In this document: in pieces, positions 1 through 9,415 of the stretch
How positions within the stretch are numbered: position 1 is the first letter of the stretch
How the letters are laid out: the number at the start of each line of letters is the position of its first letter
Assembly: GCF_004138295.1 (NCBI RefSeq)
Contig: NZ_SCFM01000004.1
Span: 248,001-312,000 of the forward strand
Direction of reading: 5' to 3'
Length of the DNA: 64,000 nt
From: Ectobacillus funiculus
GTDB taxonomy: Bacteria; Bacillota; Bacilli; Bacillales; Bacillaceae_G
The notes under the pieces: model-generated
The model's input: only the letters and a program-made list of their open reading frames with translations
Databases searched by the model: none
What the model was told of the DNA's origin: nothing
Program-made: the position numbers and the translations under genes

Positions 1-1035
1 CTTGTGGAGTATTACATGGTTATCTTGACTATTGCATAATGCTAAAAATTGAGGTTTACAGAATTGACTATTACAATGGCTATTATCACTTTGATGCGTA
101 ATATCTATTGTAGTTGTAAGTTTTATTGTTTCACCGTACCGAAGAGCTATTATTCCGGTTAACTCAGGGGGCAAAGAGAGATTTGGCGCATTTGTTACCC
201 AAGTATAAGGTTCAATACTTATAATTTTATCAGTCTCTCCCATTGTATATATAAGCCAGTACTTATATAATTCAGAAGTTTGGATTCGAATTTCATAATC
301 TTTTCTGGAAAGCACGGCCATATGGGGGTGACTGCCGATTGAAAACAACTTCTCCATTTCCACATACTTTACATTCATCCCTTGAGTTAATAATTCATAA
401 GAACCCAGGTTCATCAATTTACCTGTTGGCATTAATTCAGAATCTAACTCCCACTCATAGGACACAGGAAGTGTAAACATCCATTTTTCCGGTTCATAAC
501 CAATATGAAACCATGGATGCAATCCGAAGCCAACAGGCGCGGTTACTGTTCCTCGGTTTGTAATGCTTACTTTTTGTGTTAACGTACTTCCACTTAAGTC
601 ATATGTCATGCTAAAAAACAAATCATGAGGATACTGTCGCAAAACATCTGGGAAATCCACCGTAGCAAATGTCGAAGTGACAGACTGACTGTTACCAATT
701 TGCATAGTGGCTGCTACTTTCCATGGATGCCACGCGAGAAATCCATGGTTATTATGCTTGTTTTCCCAGTTAATATCCAATTGATAGACTCTTCCTTGGA
801 ACTCAAAACGGCCAAAACGCGTTCGATTTGGCGGAAACAAAACAGGTATACCGTAGTAAATGGCTTTCTCTTTTAACACATTAAGACTTTTTGGTGTCCT
901 TAGCACTTCACTTTGTGTAACCTGATCCCATAATCTATACAAATTGTTGCCCAGTGCCGGACACAAATATGCAGTCATCTTCTCGTTTTGTAATGTGTAT
1001 ATTTCAAAGCCATCCAGTATTTCTTTCGAAACCAT
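1..1035 (-). CDS. Aldose 1-epimerase family protein, 3' end cut by the window edge
   Basis: Mutarotase-type enzyme that would interconvert the alpha and beta anomers of a hexose in the cytosol. The frame opens at ATG 1035 just after a strong AAGGAGGT site and stays open to base 1, giving 345 codons. Family marks seen: LFPPNR near residues 66-71, HNNHGF at about 94-99, and GLHPWF at about 171-176, which carries the catalytic His region. Homologues usually end soon after the last beta strand, here near residue 313 (LTTTIDIT); instead a Cys-, His- and Gln-rich tail of at least 32 residues runs off the edge without a stop, so the natural stop may have been lost. The substrate cannot be told from the sequence. 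Family call is solid. Confidence 0.8.
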   Translation of the reverse strand, partial: MVSKEILDGFEIYTLQNEKMTAYLCPALGNNLYRLWDQVTQSEVLRTPKSLNVLKEKAIYYGIPVLFPPNRTRFGRFEFQGRVYQLDINWENKHNNHGFLAWHPWKVAATMQIGNSQSVTSTFATVDFPDVLRQYPHDLFFSMTYDLSGSTLTQKVSITNRGTVTAPVGFGLHPWFHIGYEPEKWMFTLPVSYEWELDSELMPTGKLMNLGSYELLTQGMNVKYVEMEKLFSIGSHPHMAVLSRKDYEIRIQTSELYKYWLIYTMGETDKIISIEPYTWVTNAPNLSLPPELTGIIALRYGETIKLTTTIDITHQSDNSHCNSQFCKPQFLALCNSQDNHVILHK

Positions 1036-1187
1036 TGGAATGACCTCCTTCACATTCACATTAATTCATATATAAGTATTTATGGTGGTATTCCTCATAG
1101 CATTCCCACATTCACCCATTTATTTGTTCAGAATATACCAACCTGAAAAAGAGGCTGGGAGGGAATTTGGTATGAATCCGAAATACC

Positions 1188-1217
1188 CTTCTGGAAATTT
1201 ACACCTTCCTACAGTGT
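1188..1217. repeat. Fragment of the 133-bp dispersed repeat
   Basis: About 30 bases match the last part of the 133-bp unit that is arrayed at 34562-35359 (CTTCT, then AAATTTA, then TTCCTACAGTGT). The rest of the unit is not recognisable here. It looks like a decayed copy. Confidence 0.5.
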
Positions 1218-1220
1218 GAG

Positions 1221-1256
1221 AAAAAACGCTCCCCATACAGCGGGCAGCGCCTCTTT
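1221..1256 (-). terminator. Intrinsic terminator after selO
   Basis: On the minus strand a GC-rich hairpin (arms at 227-234 and 242-249, one mismatch) is followed by six T. It lies about 65 bases beyond the selO stop and would end that transcript. Confidence 0.6.
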
Positions 1257-1316
1257 TTCAAAACAATTAGCATTTTTAATCTGCAAATATCCTTCTATAT
1301 ACTCAATGCTTTTATA

Positions 1317-2792
1317 TTAGGTACCGCAAAAAGTTCGGTAAGGACGATTTGATGGCGCAGGCAGTGTAGAATACTCAGCCTGTTCACATGAGTGTGCATA
1401 AGGGCTTGAAAGAACATGGAGCAGCCGCTGCATAACGCTATAGTCTCCTTGTTCCACCGCAGCTTCCAGCGCCTCTTCTACCCTATGGTTCCGAGGGATT
1501 ATTGCAGGATTGCTGTTTCGCATCAGCTCATGCGAGGAGTCTTTTGATTCCGGCTGCCTGCTTAGCCTTGCTTGCCATCGCTCATACCACTGATTAAATT
1601 CCGGGATTCCGAACAGGGCGGTATCTTCTAGTGTATGAAAGGTTAATGCACGGAAGGTATTTGTATAGTCTGCACGATGCTCCTGCATCATACTGAGGAG
1701 ACCCTCAATCAAGGACTCATCCTCTTTTTCTTCATTAAATATTCCCAGCTTTGCTCTCATTCCTCTAAGCCAGGTATTATGATACAACTCGATAAATTTC
1801 GAAAGCTCATTCTGAGCCAGTTCAACAGCCTGATCTTCATTATCATGTAACAGCGGTAATAGTGCTTCTGCAAATCGGGCAAGATTCCAACCGGCAATAT
1901 ATGGCTGATTGCCATAAGCATAGCGACCTTGCACATCAATGGAGCTGAACACCGTTGCTGGATCATACGTATCCATGAAGGCACAAGGACCATAATCAAT
2001 CGTTTCTCCACTAAGAGCCATATTGTCGGTATTCATCACTCCATGAATAAAACCAACCAATTGCCATTTGGCAATCAAATCGGCCTGATGCTTCATCACT
2101 TCCTGAAGCAGGAAAAGATAACGGTTTGAGGCAGTGTCACTGCCTGGAAAATGTCTTTCTAATGTATAATCAGCAAGGGTTTGAAGCTCTTGGACAGTGC
2201 ACCAGTTTGCAGCATATTGAAAAGTGCCCACACGCAGATGGCTGGCGGCCACACGGGTCAAAATTGCACCAGGCTGCTCTGTTTCACGGAATATTGACTC
2301 ACCGGTTGTTACTACTGCTAGGCTGCGGGTAGTAGGAATACCAAGCGCATGCATCGCTTCGCTAATAATGTATTCTCGCAGCATCGGTCCAAGTGCCGCC
2401 CGGCCATCGCCTCGGCGGGAGTATGGCGTTCTTCCTGAACCCTTGAGCTGGATATCAACCCGATTGCCTTCAGGAGTAATCTGCTCGCCAAGCAGCAGAG
2501 CCCGGCCGTCTCCTAACATCGTAAAATGTCCAAACTGGTGACCTGCGTAAGCTTGCGCAAGCGGAAAAGCTCCCTCTGGGACGCGGTTTCCAGCAAATAC
2601 CTCTACACTATCATTGTTTTGCAAAGCCTCGGCATTCAACCCCAAGGATGCTGCCAGCGCACTATTCAGAATAACCAACTTCGGTGAGCATACAGGGTTT
2701 GGATTGAGGCTTGAAAAAAATGATTTCGGTAAACGGGAATAACTATTGTCTAAATTCCATCCTGCTTTTATGATTCCTTCTTTCTCGGTCAT
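1317..2792 (-). CDS. selO: Protein adenylyltransferase SelO (YdiU/UPF0061 family)
   Basis: Pseudokinase-fold enzyme that, in studied homologues, moves AMP from ATP onto Ser, Thr or Tyr of target proteins and takes part in redox stress responses. Visible marks: the nucleotide-binding block [14 protein letters not shown] at residues 118-131, the [13 protein letters not shown] metal and catalytic segment, DYGPCAFMD after it, and the conserved C-terminal end YRTFCGT, in which SelO proteins place Cys or selenocysteine (Cys here). I chose ATG 2792 because it follows AAAGGGAG at good spacing and gives 491 residues, the usual length; an upstream TTG at 2843 would add 17 atypical residues. The gene stands alone with its own terminator. 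Confidence 0.93.
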   Translation of the reverse strand: MTEKEGIIKAGWNLDNSYSRLPKSFFSSLNPNPVCSPKLVILNSALAASLGLNAEALQNNDSVEVFAGNRVPEGAFPLAQAYAGHQFGHFTMLGDGRALLLGEQITPEGNRVDIQLKGSGRTPYSRRGDGRAALGPMLREYIISEAMHALGIPTTRSLAVVTTGESIFRETEQPGAILTRVAASHLRVGTFQYAANWCTVQELQTLADYTLERHFPGSDTASNRYLFLLQEVMKHQADLIAKWQLVGFIHGVMNTDNMALSGETIDYGPCAFMDTYDPATVFSSIDVQGRYAYGNQPYIAGWNLARFAEALLPLLHDNEDQAVELAQNELSKFIELYHNTWLRGMRAKLGIFNEEKEDESLIEGLLSMMQEHRADYTNTFRALTFHTLEDTALFGIPEFNQWYERWQARLSRQPESKDSSHELMRNSNPAIIPRNHRVEEALEAAVEQGDYSVMQRLLHVLSSPYAHSCEQAEYSTLPAPSNRPYRTFCGT

Positions 2793-3537
2793 CGTATCTC
2801 CCTTTATTCTTTCAGCTTTTTCTTTTGCATAAATACAACTCAAATGAGTTTTGTAGTTATCTACTTCTATATGGGCATAAGGAAACCCCTTTTAGTGTCT
2901 ACTTCTTCCAATTTATTATACCATTTGGCTCAACAAAAGAACTTCGTTCACTATGTATTTTCTTTAGTATAAAGGCTAAAGGTATAAGTCATGTCTCTAT
3001 CTTTTATCGTTTGGATGGTTGTCCCTGCGCTCCTGCTCCTTCTGTTTCAGTTTTCCGAAGCCCCAATTGCTGTTACCTGTTTGGAACAGATCCGTTTCCA
3101 GTGTTTGTTCCGCTTGCTGCTGTGCCCTTCACATGCTTGAGGAAGGGACTTCTTTCAGGATTCCTAGAGAAAACTCGCTGATTTGCGAGCCGTTAGGCGA
3201 AGACAGAGGCGTAGTTGCACTTATACTTTGTTCCTAAAATTCCTCACTACGTCGAATGGTCTCCCTGCTAGAAATTTATACTTTCTTAAAGTGTTAAAAA
3301 CCAACTTTATTTGCAAATAGTTGTATGACAACACAACTCTCCACTATTTGTATTATACAACTATATACCAGTGATTTACATAATGTGAAAAGTACTCCTC
3401 CCTCACTACAATGTTGCTCAGTAATCATTCAACCTCTCAACATGGGCCTTAATAAAATCACCAAAACAACATGCTTTCACAAATTTTAGTACAGATCAGC
3501 AGCAGATATACTTCATTAAACAGGGTTTTCGCTCTTT
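2793..3537. other. Long intergenic stretch with one repeat copy, no gene seen
   Basis: No open frame here has a ribosome site or recognisable protein. The stretch holds the diverged 133-bp repeat copy (3166-3294), followed by AT-rich DNA with short inverted repeats around AGTTGT/ACAACA near 3318-3335. It separates selO from the MFS gene. Confidence 0.5.
3166..3294. repeat. Single diverged copy of the 133-bp repeat
   Basis: About 129 bases align along the whole unit of the array at 34562-35359, with the same order of blocks: GAAAACTCGCTGATT, GCGAAGACAGAGGCGTAG, CTACGTCGAAT, TAGAAATTTATACTTTC. The second hairpin loop is shorter here, and AAAGTGT replaces ACAGTGT at the end. This shows that the unit is a dispersed element and not confined to the array. 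Confidence 0.75.
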
Positions 3538-4734
3538 TTAAGAAGCCATTTTCCTTTCTCTAGATACATTAGGCTCTAGGAAGCGGTTAAAATAAACCAC
3601 AACAGAATTAATGAGGAGAACGCTCATTGTAACATAAAAGACAGACCGTATTCCCCATGTAGCGGCAACATGGCTGCCGATTAGAGGTCCGACAAAATTC
3701 CCTAAAAAAAGCGAAGAACTGTTGAGGCCATAGACAGTACCTTGAATTTCAGTCGGAGCCAATTTTTTTACTAAAACATTAAGAGAAGGTACCATGCCTC
3801 CGATAAATAACCCCAGAAGGAAGCGTCCAACCAATAAGGTGGTTAGATTCCCTGCTAATGCTTGCGGGATAAATGCAAGAGCAGCCATCAATAAAGCAAA
3901 GGCTAATACCTTTCTTTGACCAATTTTATCGCCAATTCGCCCTAAAGTAGGCGCTCCAATAAGATTAGCCATTCCTGTAATTGAAACAACAAGTCCGGAG
4001 AAAAATTCTAAATGCACACCGTGATATAATGTTTTAGCATAGACTGTGGCTAACGGTTCAATACTCATCATTCCTACATTCGTAACAAAGGAAGCAATAA
4101 AAACTGGAAGTAATGGTTTGATCATTTCCCAGCTTACTTTATTTTTCTGCTTTACTTGTGCCACAGGTTGATGTTCTTCATGTACAAAGAACAGGATGAG
4201 GAGACCTGCTGTACAGAGAAAAGCGCCTGTTAAAAAGAAGATATGATGATAGCCTATTTTCTCAGCTAAAATCCCGCCCGCTAAAGGACCTAACAAATTT
4301 CCGGCAATAAGCCCTGTCTGTAAAGTACCCAATGCCCGACCTGACTGTTCATTGGGGGTAACGGAAGCTTGAAGAGAAACCGACATAGAAATAAATCCGG
4401 AGAAAACCCCGTTAATCATCCGCAAGACAAGTAATTGCCAAGGATGATTCACTAACCCCATCAAGGCTGTAACAATCCCCATCCCAAATCCAGCTCTCAA
4501 GAGCATGACCTTTCGACCATACTTGTCTGCCATTGATCCCCAAAGAGGTTGAAAGAAGACAGCAACAATAAATTGAGAGGCAAAAATCCAGCCCGTCCAT
4601 CGTTCCACTGCTTCCACTTGATGAACCCCTAATTGTTCAATATACAAAGGAAGGAAAGGTAAAATTAAACTCATTCCCATCGCACAGCATAAATCAGATA
4701 TCCATAAAATGACTAATGTTCTTTTCCAGTTCAA
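3538..4734 (-). CDS. MFS transporter, multidrug efflux type
   Basis: Twelve-helix major facilitator of the DHA1 type, probably a proton-driven drug exporter in the cytoplasmic membrane. The first cytoplasmic loop carries motif A, GSMADKYGRKVM, and the fifth helix region reads GLIAGNLLGPLAGG, like the antiporter motif C. The best start is TTG 4734, which follows GGGAGG with eight bases between and begins just before the first helix, giving 398 residues; ATG 4809 would add 25 polar residues without a good site. A decayed MarR-type regulator lies directly upstream on the same strand, a common pairing for drug exporters, so the exporter may have lost its repressor. The substrate cannot be deduced. 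Confidence 0.88.
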   Translation of the reverse strand: MNWKRTLVILWISDLCCAMGMSLILPFLPLYIEQLGVHQVEAVERWTGWIFASQFIVAVFFQPLWGSMADKYGRKVMLLRAGFGMGIVTALMGLVNHPWQLLVLRMINGVFSGFISMSVSLQASVTPNEQSGRALGTLQTGLIAGNLLGPLAGGILAEKIGYHHIFFLTGAFLCTAGLLILFFVHEEHQPVAQVKQKNKVSWEMIKPLLPVFIASFVTNVGMMSIEPLATVYAKTLYHGVHLEFFSGLVVSITGMANLIGAPTLGRIGDKIGQRKVLAFALLMAALAFIPQALAGNLTTLLVGRFLLGLFIGGMVPSLNVLVKKLAPTEIQGTVYGLNSSSLFLGNFVGPLIGSHVAATWGIRSVFYVTMSVLLINSVVVYFNRFLEPNVSRERKMAS

Positions 4735-4917
4735 ACTGCACACCTCCCTTTCAAAGGACTGTTGCATCAGATTGTTTTTATATTTTCTCTCTTCTTTGGC
4801 ATATAACATACCAACTTTTCTATCGAGTAAGAAAAGTTTCCTTTTTCTTCGGAAAGTATTGAAAAGGTTATGCTAGAGAATCTACCCATAGCTTTTCCCT
4901 TGCCACGATAATCTTTC

Positions 4918-5130
4918 TCAGTTTTCACTAAAGACAACTATTTTGATCTGTGTGTCTTTTTGACTAGATGCTCGATAGACAATCCTGCTTTTCTCTAATC
5001 GCTCTACCATTTTGCTCATAGTACTCGAGCGAGTGTCTAAGTGTTTTGCTAACTATTGTTTCATTGCCAATATCTTAATAACAACCATTAAACAAGGGGT
5101 ACCAGATGCTCTATTTGCCCCCGCATCATG
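4918..5130 (-). pseudogene. Remnant of a MarR-family transcriptional regulator
   Basis: Reading the minus strand gives a clear winged-helix segment of MarR type: ILAMKQ, then stop, then LAKHLDTRSSTMSKMVERLE, followed by KSRIVYRASSQKDTQIKIVVF, which matches the recognition helix and wing. The frame is broken by TAG at 5053-5055 inside the helix-turn-helix and ends at TGA 4918-4920; likely continuations lie in other frames. No start or ribosome site survives. It precedes the MFS gene on the same strand, so it was probably that exporter's repressor. Confidence 0.65.
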
Positions 5131-5164
5131 CTGCGTAGCTATCGATTAATGGATTGAGTGTTCC

Positions 5165-5692
5165 TTATTCCTTTTTCAATATACCTAAATATTCTTTCCA
5201 AGGGCCCACATCCGTCCGATATCTCTCAGCCATCACCCGTACAATTTGAGCAATATGTGTTAAATCATGAACAACCCACGTAGAAATCAACTCTCTTACC
5301 TTCACTACACCGAATGCAGGGTGTACACCCGTCAATTCAAGATGCAGTTCAGGTTTGATTAGAACTTTAAGCTTGTTTATATTTTGTTTTCTAATCATTT
5401 TAAACTCAAGCAACTTTTGCTCAATGGATCCTTCAGACGTTTCATTTAAGTGCGAATAACGATCAAATGAGGGAAAGGGTCTGCTTTCACCTTCCTGAAG
5501 AATCATTTCTAACCTTGGTATCCAATTCGTTTTCTCCCCCTCAATGAGGTGCTCAATCACTTCGGAGACATTCCAAGTTCCTTCCCCTTCATTGCGTTTT
5601 AGCCATTCATCAGATAAACCAGATAAAAAGCACTCCAATGTTTGTGGTGTGCGCTCCAGAACCTCCATAGCTTCTTTTAAATTAAAATTCAT
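5165..5692 (-). CDS. DinB family protein
   Basis: Four-helix DinB/YfiT-like fold protein of 175 residues. The family includes metal-dependent thiol transferases; many members have no known job. Here ISEHL-like VIEHLIEGE at about residues 46-54 and [18 protein letters not shown] near residue 140 carry the His residues that could bind a metal (His 49, His 142, His 146). Start ATG 5692 follows AAAGGAG. It stands alone on the minus strand. Its regulation and substrate are not visible. Confidence 0.85.
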   Translation of the reverse strand: MNFNLKEAMEVLERTPQTLECFLSGLSDEWLKRNEGEGTWNVSEVIEHLIEGEKTNWIPRLEMILQEGESRPFPSFDRYSHLNETSEGSIEQKLLEFKMIRKQNINKLKVLIKPELHLELTGVHPAFGVVKVRELISTWVVHDLTHIAQIVRVMAERYRTDVGPWKEYLGILKKE

Positions 5693-5854
5693 ATAACCGC
5701 TCCTTTCTATCCTTCATTGTACTGACCTCACTAGGCTGTGTCCATAAATAGAACCTAGATAAGCTTGTATTCAGGTCGTACCGTCTAAGCAATACAGGCA
5801 CCCATTTTTCTATTCGAGCATACACTACCACGAAATTCGGTTAGGAGGAACGAT

Positions 5855-6346
5855 ATGGATAACAGGGCAAAATCTTTGGCTTGGCATGAAACCTTAGAGC
5901 TTCATGAGTTGATTGCTTCCAATGCAACTTGTTTATTTAAACTAAAAAAAACAATTGGTAGTGTAACGGAACCGGAATTAAAAAACCTATATAAAGTATC
6001 CATCCAGACAATTGAAGGGAATTTACAAGAGCTTCTGCCCTTCATTTCAGACATCCAAGGAGCAAGAGATGAGGAGGAAGACAGACAAGACTATACAGGA
6101 TTTTATGCGGGTGAATTATTAGGAACTGCTAAGTCTTCTGTGAAAAATTATGCAACCGCAATTACAGAAACAGCCACACCACAATTGCGGGAAGTATTAA
6201 CAAAACAGTTAATGGGAGCGATCCGCTGGCATGAGACAATTTTTAACTATATGCACAAAAAAGGGATGTATCCAGCTCAAGACTTGAAAGCTCTATTATC
6301 AAATGATGTAAAAAATGCTAAAACTGCGATTAATTTGAACTATTAG
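5855..6346 (+). CDS. CotF-like spore coat protein
   Basis: Spore coat family protein of 163 residues, mostly helical, with the family layout LAWHETLELHELIA near the start, a second AIRWHETIFNYM block, and the end motif GMYPAQDLKALLSNDVKNAK. Such proteins are made in the mother cell and laid down in the spore coat. Start ATG 5855 follows TAGGAGG. It is a single gene, and a hairpin at 6487-6513 ends it. I see no clear sigma-K promoter. The call rests on family resemblance. Confidence 0.82.
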   Translation: MDNRAKSLAWHETLELHELIASNATCLFKLKKTIGSVTEPELKNLYKVSIQTIEGNLQELLPFISDIQGARDEEEDRQDYTGFYAGELLGTAKSSVKNYATAITETATPQLREVLTKQLMGAIRWHETIFNYMHKKGMYPAQDLKALLSNDVKNAKTAINLNY

Positions 6347-6486
6347 TAATACAACGGATTATACACACGGCTCAGTGTGCTACAGTTTTATTGTTTCTCT
6401 TTAACATACATTTCTTTCGAATCGAAGATGATCCACCAAAGTATGTAGCCTTTTCATACTAAAACTATACATCCAACCCAACAAGA

Positions 6487-6513
6487 AGAACCAAGCAGTT
6501 ATCGCTTGGTTCT
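6487..6513. terminator. Bidirectional terminator
   Basis: Perfect 10-bp stem AGAACCAAGC / GCTTGGTTCT with a 7-base loop, between the convergent coat gene and the membrane protein gene. Pyrimidine-rich runs follow on both strands. Confidence 0.7.
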
Positions 6514-6563
6514 CTCCAATTTATAAAAGGCCGGATGATTGCTAGTACAGCCTCTGCAAGTCC

Positions 6564-7148
6564 TTACTGATTTTCAAAAGTCACGTTTCTGAGCATCTTT
6601 TTATTCAGCTTCTTCATACCTAACACAGATATCTTCATCCATACCGCACTGTACAAAACAGAAAAGATAAGTAAGCCAAGAATAACCTTTCCGTTTACTT
6701 GAGTTGTAATTGAAGGGCCTAGAATAGGAAATTGGAATACATACAGTAAAATAGCAATCCCAAATGTCAGACATGCTCCTGCTATCAAATAAACCAATGC
6801 ACTATTCTTTACGAATTTAAAGCTCATACCTAAGCTAACACCTAAGAGCCCAGTTGTAAAAAGGAAAATAAGTACTTCAGTGGGCTGGATAATTACCAAC
6901 AATAAAGAGGTCAATATATATGTCAAAAATCCAATGCGAGCAGATAAAACAGTCGCAAGAACAATAGGACCCGTCGCTAACATACTAAAAACATATCCAA
7001 TTCCAGCAATTAACCCTGCAGATTGAAGAATCGCTGCTATCGCCCCCAACAAACTGCCTAGGACGAGCTTTTTAGTTTTTGAATATTGATGTGTTGTCAT
7101 ATGATGTTGGCTGCTAAAGGTACGGACGACTTTCATTCTAAAGCTCAT
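6564..7148 (-). CDS. Integral membrane protein of unknown function
   Basis: Not assigned to a named gene. From about residue 25 there are five or six hydrophobic helices (LVLGSLLGAIAAILQSAGL, then two closely spaced segments, then SALVYLIAGACLTFGIAILL and VILGLLIFSVLYSAVWM), with a basic C-terminus MKKLNKKMLR. The layout and size recall substrate-binding S components of ECF vitamin transporters, but no family motif settles this. Two ATG codons lie two codons apart; the second, at 7148, has AAAGGAGG at proper spacing and is preferred. No partner gene is nearby. Confidence 0.6.
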   Translation of the reverse strand: MSFRMKVVRTFSSQHHMTTHQYSKTKKLVLGSLLGAIAAILQSAGLIAGIGYVFSMLATGPIVLATVLSARIGFLTYILTSLLLVIIQPTEVLIFLFTTGLLGVSLGMSFKFVKNSALVYLIAGACLTFGIAILLYVFQFPILGPSITTQVNGKVILGLLIFSVLYSAVWMKISVLGMKKLNKKMLRNVTFENQ

Positions 7149-7438
7149 AAGCATCCCTCCTTTATAAGGTTAATACCAAACACGAAGGGTTATGACTTTC
7201 TGAGAGAATGTTTGAGCATATTTTTATATATCTTCTTTTTAATTCTTTTAGTAGGTAGTCTGTTCAAGGTAGTATTTCCTCTATATTTGAAACCCCGCAA
7301 CCATAGACCTGATTTGGAACCGATAGCTCAAAATCTCCAGCGCGATGGATTTAAAATACAGTTATCCCTCTAGACTGAAGCAAGCAACGTCTTTTAGTAA
7401 CAGTATAAACAAGGAATCTGTTAGGTGTTCAGGTATGA

Positions 7439-8266
7439 ATGCCCAAATATAGACGGACATCCTCCCAATTATCCCTGCCTCGAATACATTATAGAAGTTA
7501 TTGTGAGGTGATTATTATTAAAATCTTATATACAGATTATCAACCTATTAGAAATCAACTCGATGACTGGAAAAGGGCTGCCCTAGAAAAGTTTGAGGTA
7601 AAAATGACTGATAAACAGAAACCCTTTCCTTGTATACCAGCTACAATCGGCTTCTCCTTAAATCAACTGCGTTATGGCTTTATAGGTGATCCTAGGAAAG
7701 ATTCTACATTACATGAGCTTGCTGAGCTATTAAGCGTGTTCACTCAAACTTCAAGACAATTTGGCAACTATACTTCCCTCATCATATTTTATGAAACACC
7801 ACAGGATATGAAAGAAACATACTATGTTGAACAATATGAACAACTATTCTGGCAACAACTAAGCGGACTAAGTGCGATAGACGATATAGAATGGCCAACA
7901 GACATTCCGACTGACCCACATGATCCTATTTGGGAATTCTGTTATCATGGAGAACAATATTTCATGTATTGTGCGACCCCATCTCACGAAAATAGAAAGA
8001 GCAGACATTTTGACTTTATGATGCTCGCCATTACACCTAGATGGGTATTACAGGAATTTAATAAGTCACCCTCCTATGCCGAACGAATAAAAACTATGGT
8101 AAGAAACCGGTTAGAGAATTATGATTTCATCCCTATTCACCCTAATTTAAACAGCTACGGTAAAGAGGATAACTATGAGTGGAAGCAATATTTTTTAAGA
8201 GATGATGATTCATCCTTGTCAAAGTGTCCCTACCACCGTTTCTTAAAATTTTTAAAACTAAGATGA
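7439..8266 (+). CDS. YqcI/YcgG family protein
   Basis: Protein of the YqcI/YcgG family. One studied relative, GntA in guanitoxin synthesis, is a haem-dependent N-hydroxylase; most members are uncharacterised. Family blocks seen: FPCIPATIGFSLNQLRYGFI near residue 63, DPIWEFCYHGEQYFMYCATP near 162, and HFDFMMLAITPRWVLQEFN near 190. The start is uncertain: ATG 7439 has only a weak site, while a GAGGTG sequence at 7507-7512 points to a start near codon 25, which would trim the protein to about 250 residues. A bidirectional terminator follows. Its substrate is unknown. Confidence 0.8.
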   Translation: MPKYRRTSSQLSLPRIHYRSYCEVIIIKILYTDYQPIRNQLDDWKRAALEKFEVKMTDKQKPFPCIPATIGFSLNQLRYGFIGDPRKDSTLHELAELLSVFTQTSRQFGNYTSLIIFYETPQDMKETYYVEQYEQLFWQQLSGLSAIDDIEWPTDIPTDPHDPIWEFCYHGEQYFMYCATPSHENRKSRHFDFMMLAITPRWVLQEFNKSPSYAERIKTMVRNRLENYDFIPIHPNLNSYGKEDNYEWKQYFLRDDDSSLSKCPYHRFLKFLKLR

Positions 8267-8282
8267 TTATTTATAAGCAAGA

Positions 8283-8311
8283 AAAAAGCGCATAATCATC
8301 CTGTGCTTTTT
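8283..8311. terminator. Bidirectional terminator
   Basis: Arms AAAAAGCGCA (8283-8292) and TGTGCTTTTT (8302-8311), one G-U pair, 9-base loop. It lies between convergent genes and has T runs on both strands. Confidence 0.75.
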
Positions 8312-8322
8312 GTGCTTCTTTA

Positions 8323-8895
8323 TCATAAGCTCTCCAATTGACTCAAAATTTCCTCAGTCGTTAGTATTGTCGCAAATTCTTTATGCAGGGTGGCAAGTTC
8401 TACTTCTTGAACTGCATCAGGAGAATGGAGAGTACCCTTGTGATCGGTTATCTCAAAGGCCACGATTGCATCAGAGACCACATACGTATCAAAACCCAGA
8501 TTCCCGCTCATCCGGGTAGTTGTAGAAACGCAATGCTGTGTCGAAAGGCCTGTCATAATAACTGATTTAACTTGCTGCTCTCGTAAGTAAGATTCTACTT
8601 CAGTACCAATGAAAGCAATGTTTACATTTTTTATAAAAATGACTTCACCCTCTTGAGGCTGAAGCGCCTCCTTAATGTCTGTTGCATTCTTATTTTTATG
8701 ATAGAGCGGTGATTGCGGCAAAACAGATAAATGTTTGGAATAAATGATTTTCCACTTACGTTTACGCCATTCTGTTAGCAATCGTAAAATATTTTCCTCG
8801 GCTTGAGGATTATTTCGCTTCCCCCACTAGGGATCGTCGAAGCCTTTTTGAATATCTAGTATCATTAATATCGGTATGCTAATGAATTTGTTCAT
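8323..8895 (-). pseudogene. Isochorismatase-family cysteine hydrolase with an in-frame amber codon
   Basis: The full frame starts at ATG 8895 after TAGGAGAAG and would encode about 190 residues of an isochorismatase-fold hydrolase. The catalytic Asp lies in ILDIQKGFDDP and the nucleophile Cys in GLSTQHCVSTTTRM. Codon 23 is TAG (8827-8829), between DDP and WGKRNNP, where relatives have an ordinary residue. Everything downstream remains intact to the stop at 8323. A shorter product from TTG 8781 (152 residues) would lack the catalytic Asp and so should be inactive. Recent nonsense mutation is the simplest reading; a sequencing error is the main alternative. Confidence 0.75.
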
Positions 8896-8952
8896 TATCT
8901 CTTCTCCTAACATAAATAAGAAATGATTGCTGCTATGTTTTATGTACGTTTT

Positions 8953-9132
8953 TCAGTGTTGTTTATCAAACCGGTGAGACATTGTAATCAAAGGAAAACG
9001 AATAAATCTGCCGAGATAAATTCTCCCTACTAGTAACTCCCTAATCCACCGTTCTAAAAATGGTCTGTCATACTCCTTCACAGAACAACAACTCAATCGA
9101 GGACAGGCTTTATTCCAAAAGGGAGAGTGCAT
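8953..9132 (-). CDS. Possible small protein, unrecognised
   Basis: A 59-residue frame from ATG 9132, with AAAGGTGG five bases upstream. It is basic and partly amphipathic (ERWIRELLVGRIYLGRF). A hairpin GGGAGA/TCTCCC overlaps the start codon. I know no family for it. It could equally be the tail of a decayed gene. It sits in the otherwise empty gap 8896-9415. Confidence 0.25.
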   Translation of the reverse strand: MHSPFWNKACPRLSCCSVKEYDRPFLERWIRELLVGRIYLGRFIRFPLITMSHRFDKQH

Positions 9133-9415
9133 CTCCCACCTTTATTTCACCTGTTTTTATAACAGAACTTAGACACCAAAACACTAACCTGAACTATCCG
9201 CCACTTACTTGCTAACGCTCCTTCACATAATTGAGAAGGGAATGTTCTCCCCTATTTCTTGGTAAAATTCAATAGCTTTATTTATCTATTTTCCCAAAAA
9301 TGGTATGAGCATAAACACTACCTATGCTATAGTTCCTTATAGATGTAAATAGAATATAACTTTTCAAAGGATTTTTTCATAGGACCAAAACATATTACGA
9401 AGGAGTTGGTAGATT

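Noticed and set aside
1317-1340. Selenocysteine at the SelO C-terminus
   Set aside because: The codon at the conserved position is an ordinary Cys codon (YRTFCGT).
7212-7373. Possible 53-residue membrane protein starting at TTG 7212
   Set aside because: Hydrophobic start but no ribosome site and no known family; it lies in the promoter region before the YqcI/YcgG gene.
8827-8829. TAG read as pyrrolysine or programmed readthrough
   Set aside because: No pyrrolysine genes or readthrough context are visible, and a simple nonsense mutation explains it.
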